From the NCBI RefSeq assembly GCF_023051105.1, contig NZ_JALKIL010000028.1:1-63608 (forward strand): a DNA stretch of 63,608 nucleotides, in the 5' to 3' direction. The position numbers and the translations under genes were made by a program. Source of the stretch: Anaerobiospirillum sp. NML120449 (GTDB lineage Bacteria; Pseudomonadota; Gammaproteobacteria; Enterobacterales; Succinivibrionaceae). The notes below the pieces were generated by a model. That model saw only the letters and a program-made list of their open reading frames with translations, had not been told where the DNA came from and did no database searches. Shown here one piece after another: positions 13,260 to 22,469 of this stretch; position 1 is the first letter of the stretch, and each line of letters starts with the position of its first letter.

Positions 13260-14091
13260 GAGTCCTCCGCAGAGCGTTTGATCCGTTATCAGACAGGCAC
13301 AAAACCCTCTGACATTACCTTGCAGCCATGATTTAACGGCGGCTGCCGCTGGGCGGCATTATAACATGCACCCCTCGGACCTCCTGGCAATGAGTACTGG
13401 CTCCAGGCACGGCCTGCGGCACCAGGCACGGCCTGCAGCACAATGCAGACTGCAGCAGGCATACAGCACGGTGCAGTTGCTTGTCCATGGCTCCTGCAGA
13501 AAGCTGGTACACAGCCACGCTCTGTGGCATGCACCAGGCTGGGGCCTGCAGACGAGTATTGCACTTGCAGGTCACAAGGTGGCTGTCTGATTTGTAAAGC
13601 AGGTACCTGGTTTCCCGGCTGTGCAGGCTTTGTGGTGTGCTGTGGGGCGGCAGTTGTGACAGGCTGTGAGGCAAGGGCTTTTTAACGGGCATATAAAGGG
13701 GCAGCCGGGCACAAGGCAAGGCCGTATGATAATATGTGCACTCTGTTCCATAATGGCTGTCATTGCGGTTTTTTCAGGCCGCTTTCCGGGGCTGTTGCCA
13801 GAATATTTAAGGACTGTTGTCTGAGAGTTTCAGGGCTGTCATCTGATGATTTCAAAACAGTTTGACTCATGCTTTATGGACAAATTATTTCAGGGGAGAG
13901 CGGTAAAGCTTCAGGCCTGCAAGAGCCTGTTCATGCTGTCTTAAAACTCTTCTGAAGGGCCCTGCTGTGATGAGGGCCAGGGGGCAGCGTAAGAGGGCCT
14001 TAAATGGTCCTGGGCTGTCATGGGCAGTTTGAATGACGGTCAGACAGGACTCATCTGGAGAGTTCCGTGGCTTTGTCAGTGGAGAGTTTGT
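13260..14091. other. Intergenic region between opsX and the PbgA-like gene
   Basis: About 830 bases between divergent genes, so it must hold both promoters; none could be assigned with confidence. Around 13390-13450 is a short imperfect repeat of ggcacggcctgc. No protein-like frame was accepted. Confidence 0.45.
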
Positions 14092-16122
14092 ATGTTTCAA
14101 AAGAATTTTTACCTGGCTATGTGGCTGGGTATTCTCAATCTTCCGCTGGCTCTGTATTTCGGTCTTGCCTATGCTCCGGCTCCTGGTATTGTGCCGGGCT
14201 TTGTGATTGCAGCATTTGGTGCCGCTGTCTTTGGCCATTTCTTTCTGTATTTTGCCCTGTCCTCCCTGGTATTGATTCTGCCAGTATTTGCGGCCCGCCC
14301 TCAGGTAAGGTGGATACGGTTCAGCTATGCTACCGCAGTGCTGTCGCTGCTGCACATCATCATTGCAGCCGACGCCGGTGTCTATGAGGTCTACCGCTTT
14401 CATATCAACTATGCCATGCTCGATCTCTTCTTTAATACAGGAGGAGAGGTCATTTCATTTTCAGCTGAGACCTGGGTTGCCATATACGTTCAGGCCATAG
14501 TCTGCGTGGTTTACAGTGCTGTGGTGCTGGGCCTGTCCATGCTCCTTGCCTACCATGGGGTCAAGTGCCGTCTGTTTATCACTCTGGCGCTGCTTTCCTA
14601 TGCCGTAGCCAATCTGGTCCATGCCTACTCATCGGCCCGTCAGGTTCTGCCAGTGGTCGAGCTGCAAAGCCGCATTCCTCTGTACAGTCCTCTGACCATG
14701 AACTCTCTGCTGCTGCGTCTGGGCGTTATCACCAGAGATGATCTCAACGCTACCAGGGCAGCACCGATTTCCTCCGGTCTGTTTGACTACCCAAGAAAGC
14801 CGCTTTACTACTTTGAAAACGTACGCGAGCCATACAATGTGCTCGTTCTTACCGTTGCCACTTTGCGCCACGATGTGTTTAACGGGAAGAACATGCCTCA
14901 GACCTGGAAATATGCCCAGGATGCATGGATCTTCCAGAATCATTATTCATCATCAAATGCTGCCCGGGGCGGAATTTTCGGTCTGTTCTACGGTATCCCT
15001 CCTTCATACTGGGAGGTGGCTTTGTCATCAGGCATTCGGGCAGCTCTGATAACAGCTGGCAGGGACAGAAATTACGATCTGGGAGTATTCAGCTCATCCA
15101 GTCTCATCAGATCCGAGTTAAACAAGACAGTATTTTCAGGTGTTGAAAACCTGAGGCTACGCTCAAAGGGCGGCAATGCCATAGAGCGCGATCTCGATGC
15201 CATGAAAGACTTTGACTCTTTCCTTGGCGGTCTGGACGGCTCAAGGAAGTTCCTGTCCTTTATTTATCTGGACAGTGTCAACTCCTATGACTATCCGGAT
15301 GGATCACCTGAGCCTTTCCAGCCGGTGCTGGGAGCAGTACATCAGCTGGAGCTGAACAATAACACTGATCCGGCTCCTATTTTCAACCGTTACCGCAACG
15401 CGGTCTACTATGCTGACGGTAACGTAAGAAAAGTACTGGACATGCTGGAAAAGCATGGCCGGGCTGACAATACCATTGTCATCATCACCTCTGATCATGG
15501 TGAGGAGTTTAATGACAACAGGGACAATTACTGGGGACATGACAGCAACTTTACTGATGCCCAGGTAAAGGTTCCGCTCATCATCAGATGGCCGGGCAAG
15601 GGCTCAGGTAAGGTTGAGGAAATGACTTCGGCCTACGATATTACTGCCACCCTGTTGCCTCATGTTTTTGGCGTGCGCAATCATGCTTCTGACTACACAG
15701 TGGGTCAGGATCTCTTCAATGCCATACCAAGGAAGTATGTTCTGGCAGGTTCTGACCTGGAAAATGCCATTATTGAGAGCAATCGCATTGTTCTTATTGA
15801 CAGAGTAGGTATGCTTGTTTTCAAGAACAAACGCTATCAGTCTGCCCGGGATCGCAGTCGTGATGCCTGGCTGTTTGAGGCTATCAAGGACATGTCATTC
15901 TATATGACCCGTGATGACGCAAAGGCCCGCCAGCGCCTTACTGCAAGGGCTCCTGAAGCGGCAGCACAGGCTCCTGATGCTGGCGCACCGGCAGCAGCGC
16001 CAGCAGCTGCAGACGTTGCTGCAGATGCCGCTGCAGAGGCAGCCGGTGGGGCTCAGATGGCGGCCCCTGAAGCAGCACCAGCTGCTGAGCAGGAAGCTGT
16101 GGCCAGTGAACCGGCAGCATAG
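14092..16122 (+). CDS. yejM: Inner-membrane sulfatase-fold protein YejM/PbgA/LapC
   Basis: Homologue of the E. coli cardiolipin/LPS-sensing protein that restrains LapB-FtsH degradation of LpxC and so sets LPS output. About five membrane segments occupy residues 1-200. A periplasmic alkaline-phosphatase/sulfatase fold follows (NVLVLTVATLR, then GGIFGLFYGIPPSYW, then TSDHGEEFND). The ATG at 14092 has GGAGAG six bases upstream and gives a membrane segment at once; an upstream extension of 24 codons is rejected. The usual metal-site Asp after the first strand (VDG in E. coli) is replaced here (TVATLR), consistent with the family's non-catalytic role. The last 60 residues are an Ala/Pro-rich tail absent from E. 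coli. The surrounding LPS genes fit the role. Confidence 0.88.
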   Translation: MFQKNFYLAMWLGILNLPLALYFGLAYAPAPGIVPGFVIAAFGAAVFGHFFLYFALSSLVLILPVFAARPQVRWIRFSYATAVLSLLHIIIAADAGVYEVYRFHINYAMLDLFFNTGGEVISFSAETWVAIYVQAIVCVVYSAVVLGLSMLLAYHGVKCRLFITLALLSYAVANLVHAYSSARQVLPVVELQSRIPLYSPLTMNSLLLRLGVITRDDLNATRAAPISSGLFDYPRKPLYYFENVREPYNVLVLTVATLRHDVFNGKNMPQTWKYAQDAWIFQNHYSSSNAARGGIFGLFYGIPPSYWEVALSSGIRAALITAGRDRNYDLGVFSSSSLIRSELNKTVFSGVENLRLRSKGGNAIERDLDAMKDFDSFLGGLDGSRKFLSFIYLDSVNSYDYPDGSPEPFQPVLGAVHQLELNNNTDPAPIFNRYRNAVYYADGNVRKVLDMLEKHGRADNTIVIITSDHGEEFNDNRDNYWGHDSNFTDAQVKVPLIIRWPGKGSGKVEEMTSAYDITATLLPHVFGVRNHASDYTVGQDLFNAIPRKYVLAGSDLENAIIESNRIVLIDRVGMLVFKNKRYQSARDRSRDAWLFEAIKDMSFYMTRDDAKARQRLTARAPEAAAQAPDAGAPAAAPAAADVAADAAAEAAGGAQMAAPEAAPAAEQEAVASEPAA

Positions 16123-16908
16123 GATGTAATATGCCTGAGCGGCTCATGCTTTCGGGCTTTGTCTATTAAGGGGCAGATGCTGCAGCCTGCTGATACTTTG
16201 CCGTTATAAAGATAGCGGCTCCAGTATACAGGCCAGGCTGCTGGTGCCTGTAAACATAAGGACAATAGTCACAGGCGCTGCCAGGAGGGAAAAGACCTCA
16301 TCAGGGCCTGCAGACAGGAACTTTTACAACTGTATATCAGGGATTCCCGTCTCTGCAGTAACTGGCATATGAGTCCCTGATGCCAGGGCTCCATGCAGAT
16401 GTTCCTCTGTCATAAGGAGTAAAACGAATTACGTCTGGTGATCCGGTCAGACCGGAAAACAGGGTGTATAACAGCAGGCACATGGCAGTGTGCCCTGCCC
16501 TAAGTATTGTCAGGTACAAAAGGCAGCAGATTTCACCGGCATTCACCTCTGACAGTGAGTGCACACATAACTTGGCTGACAGCCCTTTTAGATGCAGATA
16601 ACACAGAGTACATGTGACAGGCAGTACCTGTGAGGCGCTGCAGGTGTGAAACCCATCAGCTGTGACAGACAGTGGATGTCATACACACCGGCAGTGATGC
16701 GCAGCGGGTGTGAAACCCATCAGCTGTGACAGACAGTGGATGTCATACACACCGGCAGTGATGCGCAGCGGGTGTGAAAGACATCGGCTGTGACATAAGG
16801 TGCATCGATGCCCTGTCAGCAGGCGGTTTTCTCATGGCAGCGGCTGTGAGCCAAACCAGTTGCCCGGCCAATGCCTGGCAGAATTGAAACAGAGGAATAT
16901 TTCTGGCC
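16123..16908. other. Intergenic region upstream of the membrane protein/Kdo-kinase operon
   Basis: 786 bases. The second half contains a 64-bp tandem repeat. I see no terminator with a clear U-tract for yejM and no certain promoter. Confidence 0.45.
16643..16799. repeat. 64-bp tandem repeat, about 2.5 copies
   Basis: Units start at 16643, 16707 and 16771 with ggtgtgaaa. The first two are almost identical; the third breaks off after about 28 bases. Confidence 0.9.
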
Positions 16909-18891
16909 ATGTACAGGAACAAAGAATTTCTCAGACCTGGAGACTACCTGGCTCTCTTAGCTATTGCCATCGTCTTTGTACCGCTGTCACTGGTATATGA
17001 ACTCAACCAGGTATACAGCGGCGATCAGCTGCAAATGGCTCTCAAGGGCTTTCATGCCTACTTCAATGACGAGTATCTGCCTTTTGGTAACGAAGCGAGC
17101 TCTATGGGTAATGTACCGGGCATGCTCTCATCATGGCTGATTGGATTTCCGCTGAAGATTTATGCCGGCATTGAATCTGTCATAGCCCTGCAGCTGATTA
17201 TCAGACTGCTGGCGGTGTTTATCTTTGCCAATGCTCTGGCACAGATCTTTGGCCGCGTCATTGTGGTTCTGGGAACTTTCCTTTTTGCTCTGAGCCCATG
17301 GTACATGTACATGACCATGCTCTATAACCCGGCCTATATTCACTTTGGTTCTGCCATTGTCTTCAATGCGCTGGTGCGTCTGCGCGTCGAGCGCAACAAT
17401 CCTGTCAGCAGCGGTGGTGGCCGTATCATGAGCTCCATGTTTGTGATTCTGGGCATTGGTTTCATACTGCAGCTGCACTACTCATGGACAGTGATTGCCG
17501 CTATCTGCTTTTTCATGTGGCTGCGCAGGGATATCAAGGTCAGCTACACAGGTCTGATTCTGGGCTTTGCAATTTTTGGCGCCTCCATGGTCCCATATGT
17601 CCAGGAGATCATGGTCAATCCAACGCTGCTCAGTCCCCGCGATGATTATGCTGTCGATCGCTACATTGGATATGGCTTTACCCATGTCTATCCAATACTC
17701 AAGGGCATTCTCTACTGGCTGCGCTTTGGCTCTCTGATGGTTACCAACAAGGCCATTACAACCAACGAGCAGTTTGGTGAACCTGAGGGCATATGGGAGT
17801 TTTTATCCTGGGGATGGATTGGCATTGCCTCAGTTATTGGTGTGGCTTCTGTGCTGTTTTCAGCCTACGGTAACTACTTTGTTATCACCCGTTTCCGCTC
17901 CTCTGCCAGTTCGGAACGACTGCATTTTGTCCGTGGCATGACCATCAGCTGTCTGTTTGCGGTGATTGTGGCCGCCGGTGCCAGTCCTGTAGTGCTCAAT
18001 TTCTGGCAGATCTCAGCCATCATGCCTTTTGCTCTGATGCCAGTACTGGCTTTTATCTCGGTACGTCATCAGTACATTCGCACTTACACCATTACTGCCA
18101 TATTGTTCTTTGCTGCGGCCAACTCCATTGCAGCTGTCAACTCAGACAAGTTCCACTACAGCTACCGTCCGGTACAGGGCTTTTACGAGGACTGCCTCAG
18201 AGGCTTTGGCAAGGACAAGTGCGAGCCTTTTGCCGCCCATCTGACCGCTGCGGATCAGGCAGAAAGTCAGAGCAGACACCCTGAGCTTGATCACGAGTCC
18301 ATTAATCGTGTAATCAAGGGCCAGATTCCTCTGCCTCCTCGTCTTGCAGCCCAGAAGGCTGAAGAAGAACGTGCAGCCCGGGAAAAAGCAGCGGCTGAGG
18401 GTGCCGCAGCTGCCCCGGCAGCTGCTGACGATGCTGCAGCAGGTGGTAAGGCTTCTTCAGATGAAGCTGCAAAGGCCTCTGAGGATGGCAAGGCCGGCGC
18501 AGCTGAGGGCAAGGACGGCGCAGCTGAGGGCAAGGCCGGCGCATCTGATGCTGCAGCAAAGAATAAGGATGACAAGGCTGCCTTAAAGGAAAAGGCAGGA
18601 GTCGACAGCAAGGCAATGGCTGAGGCTGAGGCAAAGATAAAGGCTGCAGAGGCTGATGCCAAAGCCAAGGCCAAAGCTCATGCCGAGGCAAAGGCAGCAG
18701 AGGCAAAAGCCAGAGCTGAGGCTGAAAAAAAGGCCGCTGCTGATGCCAGAGCTAAAGCTGAGGCTGAGCGCAAGGCACAGGAAAGTGAGCCTGAGGTTAA
18801 GGACAAGCCTGAAGACGGTGCCAACAGCGCCTGGGGTGAGATTGTGATTGACACCAGTGATGCCGAAAGTGGCGAGCTGATTCTTCGTTAG
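16909..18891 (+). CDS. Polytopic membrane protein (possible GT-C glycosyltransferase) with TolA-like tail
   Basis: 660 residues. Residues 1-425 contain about ten hydrophobic segments. An acidic first extracytoplasmic loop (SGDQLQMALKGFHAYFNDEY) and the overall layout resemble GT-C/ArnT-type lipid-linked sugar transferases. I do not recognise a specific family. From about 470 the chain is low-complexity: first Ala/Gly/Asp, then a long Ala-Lys-Glu helix like TolA domain II (AEAKAAEAKARAEAEKKAA). It ends with a short non-repetitive C-terminus. The Kdo kinase follows after 17 bases with its own GGAGG, so the two are co-transcribed. This suggests a role in decorating the LPS inner core, which is inference. 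Confidence 0.6.
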   Translation: MYRNKEFLRPGDYLALLAIAIVFVPLSLVYELNQVYSGDQLQMALKGFHAYFNDEYLPFGNEASSMGNVPGMLSSWLIGFPLKIYAGIESVIALQLIIRLLAVFIFANALAQIFGRVIVVLGTFLFALSPWYMYMTMLYNPAYIHFGSAIVFNALVRLRVERNNPVSSGGGRIMSSMFVILGIGFILQLHYSWTVIAAICFFMWLRRDIKVSYTGLILGFAIFGASMVPYVQEIMVNPTLLSPRDDYAVDRYIGYGFTHVYPILKGILYWLRFGSLMVTNKAITTNEQFGEPEGIWEFLSWGWIGIASVIGVASVLFSAYGNYFVITRFRSSASSERLHFVRGMTISCLFAVIVAAGASPVVLNFWQISAIMPFALMPVLAFISVRHQYIRTYTITAILFFAAANSIAAVNSDKFHYSYRPVQGFYEDCLRGFGKDKCEPFAAHLTAADQAESQSRHPELDHESINRVIKGQIPLPPRLAAQKAEEERAAREKAAAEGAAAAPAAADDAAAGGKASSDEAAKASEDGKAGAAEGKDGAAEGKAGASDAAAKNKDDKAALKEKAGVDSKAMAEAEAKIKAAEADAKAKAKAHAEAKAAEAKARAEAEKKAAADARAKAEAERKAQESEPEVKDKPEDGANSAWGEIVIDTSDAESGELILR

Positions 18892-18908
18892 CTGGAGGAA
18901 AACGTAAC

Positions 18909-20567
18909 ATGAGCAGGTATCAGATGCCCGATCGTGATGATGAAATCCGTGAGCTCAGCTTTGATCGCCCAGGAGGTCGGGTAAAGTTTCTGATCAGTCG
19001 TCGCAGTGGCTTCAACTTCAGTACCAGCTATGAGGTCATAAACCGTTTCTTTGAGCATGAGTACATCGACAGGTCTGCCTCCAGGGTAATTACCAAGGGC
19101 GGACGTGGTGAGACTTTGCTTTACACCCTGCCTTACAAGCTTATCGGCGGACTGTACGGTCCCAAGAAAGATCTTGATCTGGCCGCCTCCATTCAGGCTC
19201 AGAGAAACGCCGGTATTATCAAGAAAGAGGGCAATCTCGTATTGCCTGATCTTGAGAATATCCGCGAAGAGTACCACCTGGTGCTGCGTCACTACTGCCG
19301 TGGTGGCATGGCCCGCTTCTTCAAGGACAGCTTCTGGCGCTTTGACAGCTGGGCCTGCAGAGCCCGCCTTGAATTTGAGCTGTGCACTGAGCTTTACCGT
19401 CGTGGTCTGCCGGTTCCACGTCCGCTGATTGCCCGTGAGATTTGCGGCAGCTTTTTTATCACCAACGATATTGTGGTCGAGCAAATTCCTGGTACCCGCA
19501 ACATAGCCGAGGTGCTTGAGCAGGAAGAGGACATTACTGACAGTTTGCGCTGGTCTATTGGCTCTACCCTGGCAAAATTCTTTGCCGAGGGCGTATGGCA
19601 CAGCGATCTCAACATCCGCAATATTCTTGTCGACGAGCAGGACAAGTGCTGGATTATCGATTTTGACAAGTGCGAAATCCGTAATCCGCTCAGCGACAGC
19701 GACAAGGTCGAAATGCTCGAACGCCTCGAGCGCTCCTTTAACAAGGAGAAGCGTTTGCGTGAGCTTGACAGGCTTGACGTTGACGCCATCATGTACGACA
19801 TCAGAGCGGCTGTGGCCTATGTTCCTGATGAAAACGATATTCTTGATGAGGACGACCAGGGGGAGGATGAGGACGATGATCTTCAGACCTCCAGGCCAGC
19901 AGCTGAATCTGTACGTGCAGCCGCTGATACTGTGCAGCCTGCGTCTGCCCGGCGCAGTGTCTCTGAACGTTCATCAGTACCGGGCATTCCGGCAGCTCTC
20001 CTGAGCAACAGGGACAAATCAGAACCCAGGGCTGAGTCCGTAAGCTCAGCTGACGCTGCAGAAGCCGCTGACGCCGACAGGAACGAGTCGACTGTCACCC
20101 CAGACCAGTCAGTCTCCACCTCCGCTGACAGCGCCGCATCTGACGCCGCACATGCTGACTCAGGGGCCGGGGCAGAGAAGGCTGACATCCTTGATTCTGA
20201 TGCTGCCAGTGATGACAAGGATGATGCTTCCTTAGACGATGCAAAGGATGACAAGGCCGTGGCCGCTGAGTCAGATGATGCAAAGGACGTCAAAGCCCAA
20301 AAGGAAAGCTCCTCTGAGTCAGACAGTTCTGGTGCTGACCAGGATGATGACGACAGGGAGCAGGACGAAAATCCTGAGACTGACAGGGAACAGGACGAAA
20401 AGCCTGATGATGACAAGGCAGAGGATGCCGGGACTGAAGCTGACAGGTCTGAGTCAAAGGAAGAGACTGATAAGGCCGCTGAGTCGGCTGATGACAGCGA
20501 CAGCTCTGACGATGAGAAGTCATCTGGTGGTCGCAGGTCATCGCGTCGTCGCCGCTCAAGAAAATAA
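18909..20567 (+). CDS. kdkA: 3-deoxy-D-manno-octulosonic acid (Kdo) kinase with long disordered tail
   Basis: Phosphorylates the Kdo residue of lipid A-Kdo on the cytoplasmic face of the inner membrane. Kinase motifs of the KdkA/RIO-like fold are clear: LRHYCRGGMARFF (about 127-139), GLPVPRP, then HSDLNIRNIL (catalytic Asp near 233) and IDFDK (metal-binding Asp near 252). Haemophilus KdkA is about 240 residues. Here about 110 residues precede the RHY..GG block, and a 260-residue tail follows the kinase. The tail is rich in Asp, Ser, Glu and Ala and ends in a strongly basic cluster (GGRRSSRRRRSRK). The start follows a CTGGAGG Shine-Dalgarno. Kinase identity is strong; the tail's function is unknown. 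Confidence 0.88.
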   Translation: MSRYQMPDRDDEIRELSFDRPGGRVKFLISRRSGFNFSTSYEVINRFFEHEYIDRSASRVITKGGRGETLLYTLPYKLIGGLYGPKKDLDLAASIQAQRNAGIIKKEGNLVLPDLENIREEYHLVLRHYCRGGMARFFKDSFWRFDSWACRARLEFELCTELYRRGLPVPRPLIAREICGSFFITNDIVVEQIPGTRNIAEVLEQEEDITDSLRWSIGSTLAKFFAEGVWHSDLNIRNILVDEQDKCWIIDFDKCEIRNPLSDSDKVEMLERLERSFNKEKRLRELDRLDVDAIMYDIRAAVAYVPDENDILDEDDQGEDEDDDLQTSRPAAESVRAAADTVQPASARRSVSERSSVPGIPAALLSNRDKSEPRAESVSSADAAEAADADRNESTVTPDQSVSTSADSAASDAAHADSGAGAEKADILDSDAASDDKDDASLDDAKDDKAVAAESDDAKDVKAQKESSSESDSSGADQDDDDREQDENPETDREQDEKPDDDKAEDAGTEADRSESKEETDKAAESADDSDSSDDEKSSGGRRSSRRRRSRK

Positions 20568-21372
20568 TGGCCGGGGCTGCTGCACATGACAGCAGCCTGA
20601 TGGGCACAGCGTTTGAGAGATCCTGTGCCGACTGGCTTTTGAGCTGATACTGGCCACGGGTTTTACTGCAGGCCTGTCATGTATGTGCCGCAGGGCTGCT
20701 GCACATGTGCCGTGGATGTGCCGAGGGGCTTGTGCAGATGTGCCGTGGATGTTACCGGGGCTGGCCGTGGATATTAGTCAGCCCGTAATGGCTGTTTTGT
20801 TCCCTGAGATCAGGCTATAGATATACATACAGTGACAGGCTAAAAGTACTGCCAAAGGCGATGCATTTGCCCTTTTATTCCGTTCGTTACTGTGTTTTCT
20901 TTGCGTGATAATCAAAAAAAAGATAAAATCAGGAAATGATCATTCTGCATAAACGGCCTGATAGCCGGGAGCAGAAGATAGTGGAACATACATGGGAATA
21001 GCAGGAAAAGACAAGTTTACCAGTTTACCTGTAAGTGCTGCCCTGTTGAGGTATGACCAGACGGGCTTGATGCCGGTCAGTGCACGCCCCTTTTCCATCA
21101 AAGGTACATATTTGTGTTTATCCTTGTAGCGTACCTGTAACGTTTCCAGGCAGAGCAGTCTCAGCTTCCTTTTGTCAGTCAGTCGCCCAGGTGTCTGTGA
21201 TTAGTATCTGACAGAGACTTTCCTTTCACTCAAAGTGAGGACAGGCCTGCAATGAGCTTGCAGGACCGTTTGCATGCTTAACCAGGGTCAGCGCGCCCTG
21301 AAGTCTCTCTGATTTTGTAATTCGTGTTTAGGAAGTGGATGCTGTTTTTGCTATGCCACTTTGGACTTGAAG
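20568..21372. other. Intergenic region upstream of the quinone reductase
   Basis: About 800 bases. The part near 20680-20760 repeats a gatgtgccg(tgg) motif imperfectly. An AT-rich stretch near 20900-20960 is the best candidate promoter area. No riboswitch could be recognised. Confidence 0.4.
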
Positions 21373-21912
21373 ATGAAAACATTAATTATTGTGGATCATC
21401 CGTACTACGATCAGTCAGTGGTAAACCGCCGCTGGCTCGATGAAGTTCGTAAGTATCCTGAAGAGTTCCTTGTACATAATTTACAGAGCTCTTATCCTAG
21501 AAGCGCCATTGATCCGGCATTAGAGCACTCCATTATCGATAACAACGGTACTGTAGTGCTGCAGTTCCCGTTATTCTGGATGAACAGCCCTCCAATGCTC
21601 AAGTCATGGGTCGATTCAGTGCTGACCCCGGGATGGGCTTTTGCAGGCGGCAAACACATGACCGGACGCAAGGTTGCCTTTGCAGTAACCTGTGGCTCTC
21701 CAGAGAGCGTATACGGTAAGGATGGCGATCTGGGCTACTCAGTCGAGGACTTCCTCAACTCATACATTGCAGCTTTCAAGCGCTGCCACGCTGAATATGC
21801 CGGACTGTACACTTTCTACAACGCAAAGCCAGCCAAGGGTGCCCCAGACAGCGCTGCTGTAGCTGAAAGTGCACGTGGCTATGTTGAGTTCCTGCGTTCC
21901 GTAAGCGTTTAG
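21373..21912 (+). CDS. NAD(P)H:quinone oxidoreductase, flavodoxin fold (KefF/MdaB-like)
   Basis: A 179-residue flavoprotein of the NAD(P)H dehydrogenase (quinone) family. It is expected to bind FAD or FMN and carry out two-electron reduction of quinones in the cytoplasm. The conserved block FPLFWMNSPPMLKSWVDSVL (about residues 60-79) with the following GWAFAGG is diagnostic. The start ATG at 21373 gives MKTLIIVDHP, the normal first strand; a TTG at 21361 is less likely. It stands alone, flanked by large gaps, with no kefC/kefB potassium channel gene beside it, so a KefF role is not supported. Confidence 0.85.
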   Translation: MKTLIIVDHPYYDQSVVNRRWLDEVRKYPEEFLVHNLQSSYPRSAIDPALEHSIIDNNGTVVLQFPLFWMNSPPMLKSWVDSVLTPGWAFAGGKHMTGRKVAFAVTCGSPESVYGKDGDLGYSVEDFLNSYIAAFKRCHAEYAGLYTFYNAKPAKGAPDSAAVAESARGYVEFLRSVSV

Positions 21913-21943
21913 GAACACAGCCCCAGGGCATTACCATGACAGC

Positions 21944-21987
21944 AAAATAAAAGCCGGATTCCAGTGAATGGATCCGGCTTTTATTTT
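21944..21987. terminator. Bidirectional terminator after the quinone reductase
   Basis: A 15-bp stem (21944-21958 with 21973-21987) whose arms contain AAAATAAAA and TTTTATTTT; loop of 14 bases. Confidence 0.85.
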
Positions 21988-22214
21988 GTCCTGATTTGGT
22001 CCCGCTGTGCTCGCAGCTGCCTCGTAGCAGGAGCGAATTGCCTTGAGAAAGCCATGTGTACCCTGGGGCCGGCCCTGTCATTTCCGCTTGCCCCGGCTCA
22101 GAGTCACAAGGGGAACTGACAGGGTATACAGATGAACACCTTGCAGCGTACAGCTGCCTTAACGTCTGTCAGGGCGGCAGCCTGAAGTCTTATCTGTCTG
22201 GCTTCAGGGAGCAG

Positions 22215-22335
22215 CCCTGGTCATGATGAGTCAGGCTGAGACATCCCTGATCAGGGCCTGTCAGAATGAGACACCCTGATCAGGCCGTGTCAGGATGAGC
22301 AATACCTGGTCATGCTGAGTCAGGATGAGTCAGGC
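22215..22335. repeat. 29-30-bp imperfect tandem repeat, about four copies
   Basis: Units begin with cctgatca or cctggtca at about 22215, 22245, 22274 and 22304, each followed by a gtcag(g/a)atgag motif. Confidence 0.65.
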
Positions 22336-22450
22336 TAAGTCTTATGACACAGGCGTGCTGCTCCAAATAACTGCAGACTGTCAGCTCAAGCGGCTATGGC
22401 TCAGGGCGGGAACGGGTGTTGAAGTAGGCTACAGACTCACGCAGTGAGCG

Positions 22451-22469
22451 CAGTACTGTTACAGTACTG
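22451..22469. promoter_or_regulatory. Perfect 19-bp palindrome
   Basis: CAGTACTGT and ACAGTACTG are separated by one T. It could be a transcription-factor operator, but no gene starts within 1 kb. Confidence 0.35.

Noticed and set aside
18400..18830. Possible tolA gene
   Set aside because: The Ala-Lys-Glu helix is only the tail of a ten-segment membrane protein; there is no single N-terminal anchor, no TolA C-terminal domain and no tolQRB neighbours.
19883..20587. 234-codon minus-strand Ser/Ala-rich frame
   Set aside because: Antisense shadow of the acidic kinase tail.
21180..21330. Possible flavin riboswitch upstream of the quinone reductase
   Set aside because: Short complementary pieces (ctgacagagac and gtctctctga) exist, but none of the conserved FMN riboswitch core could be found.
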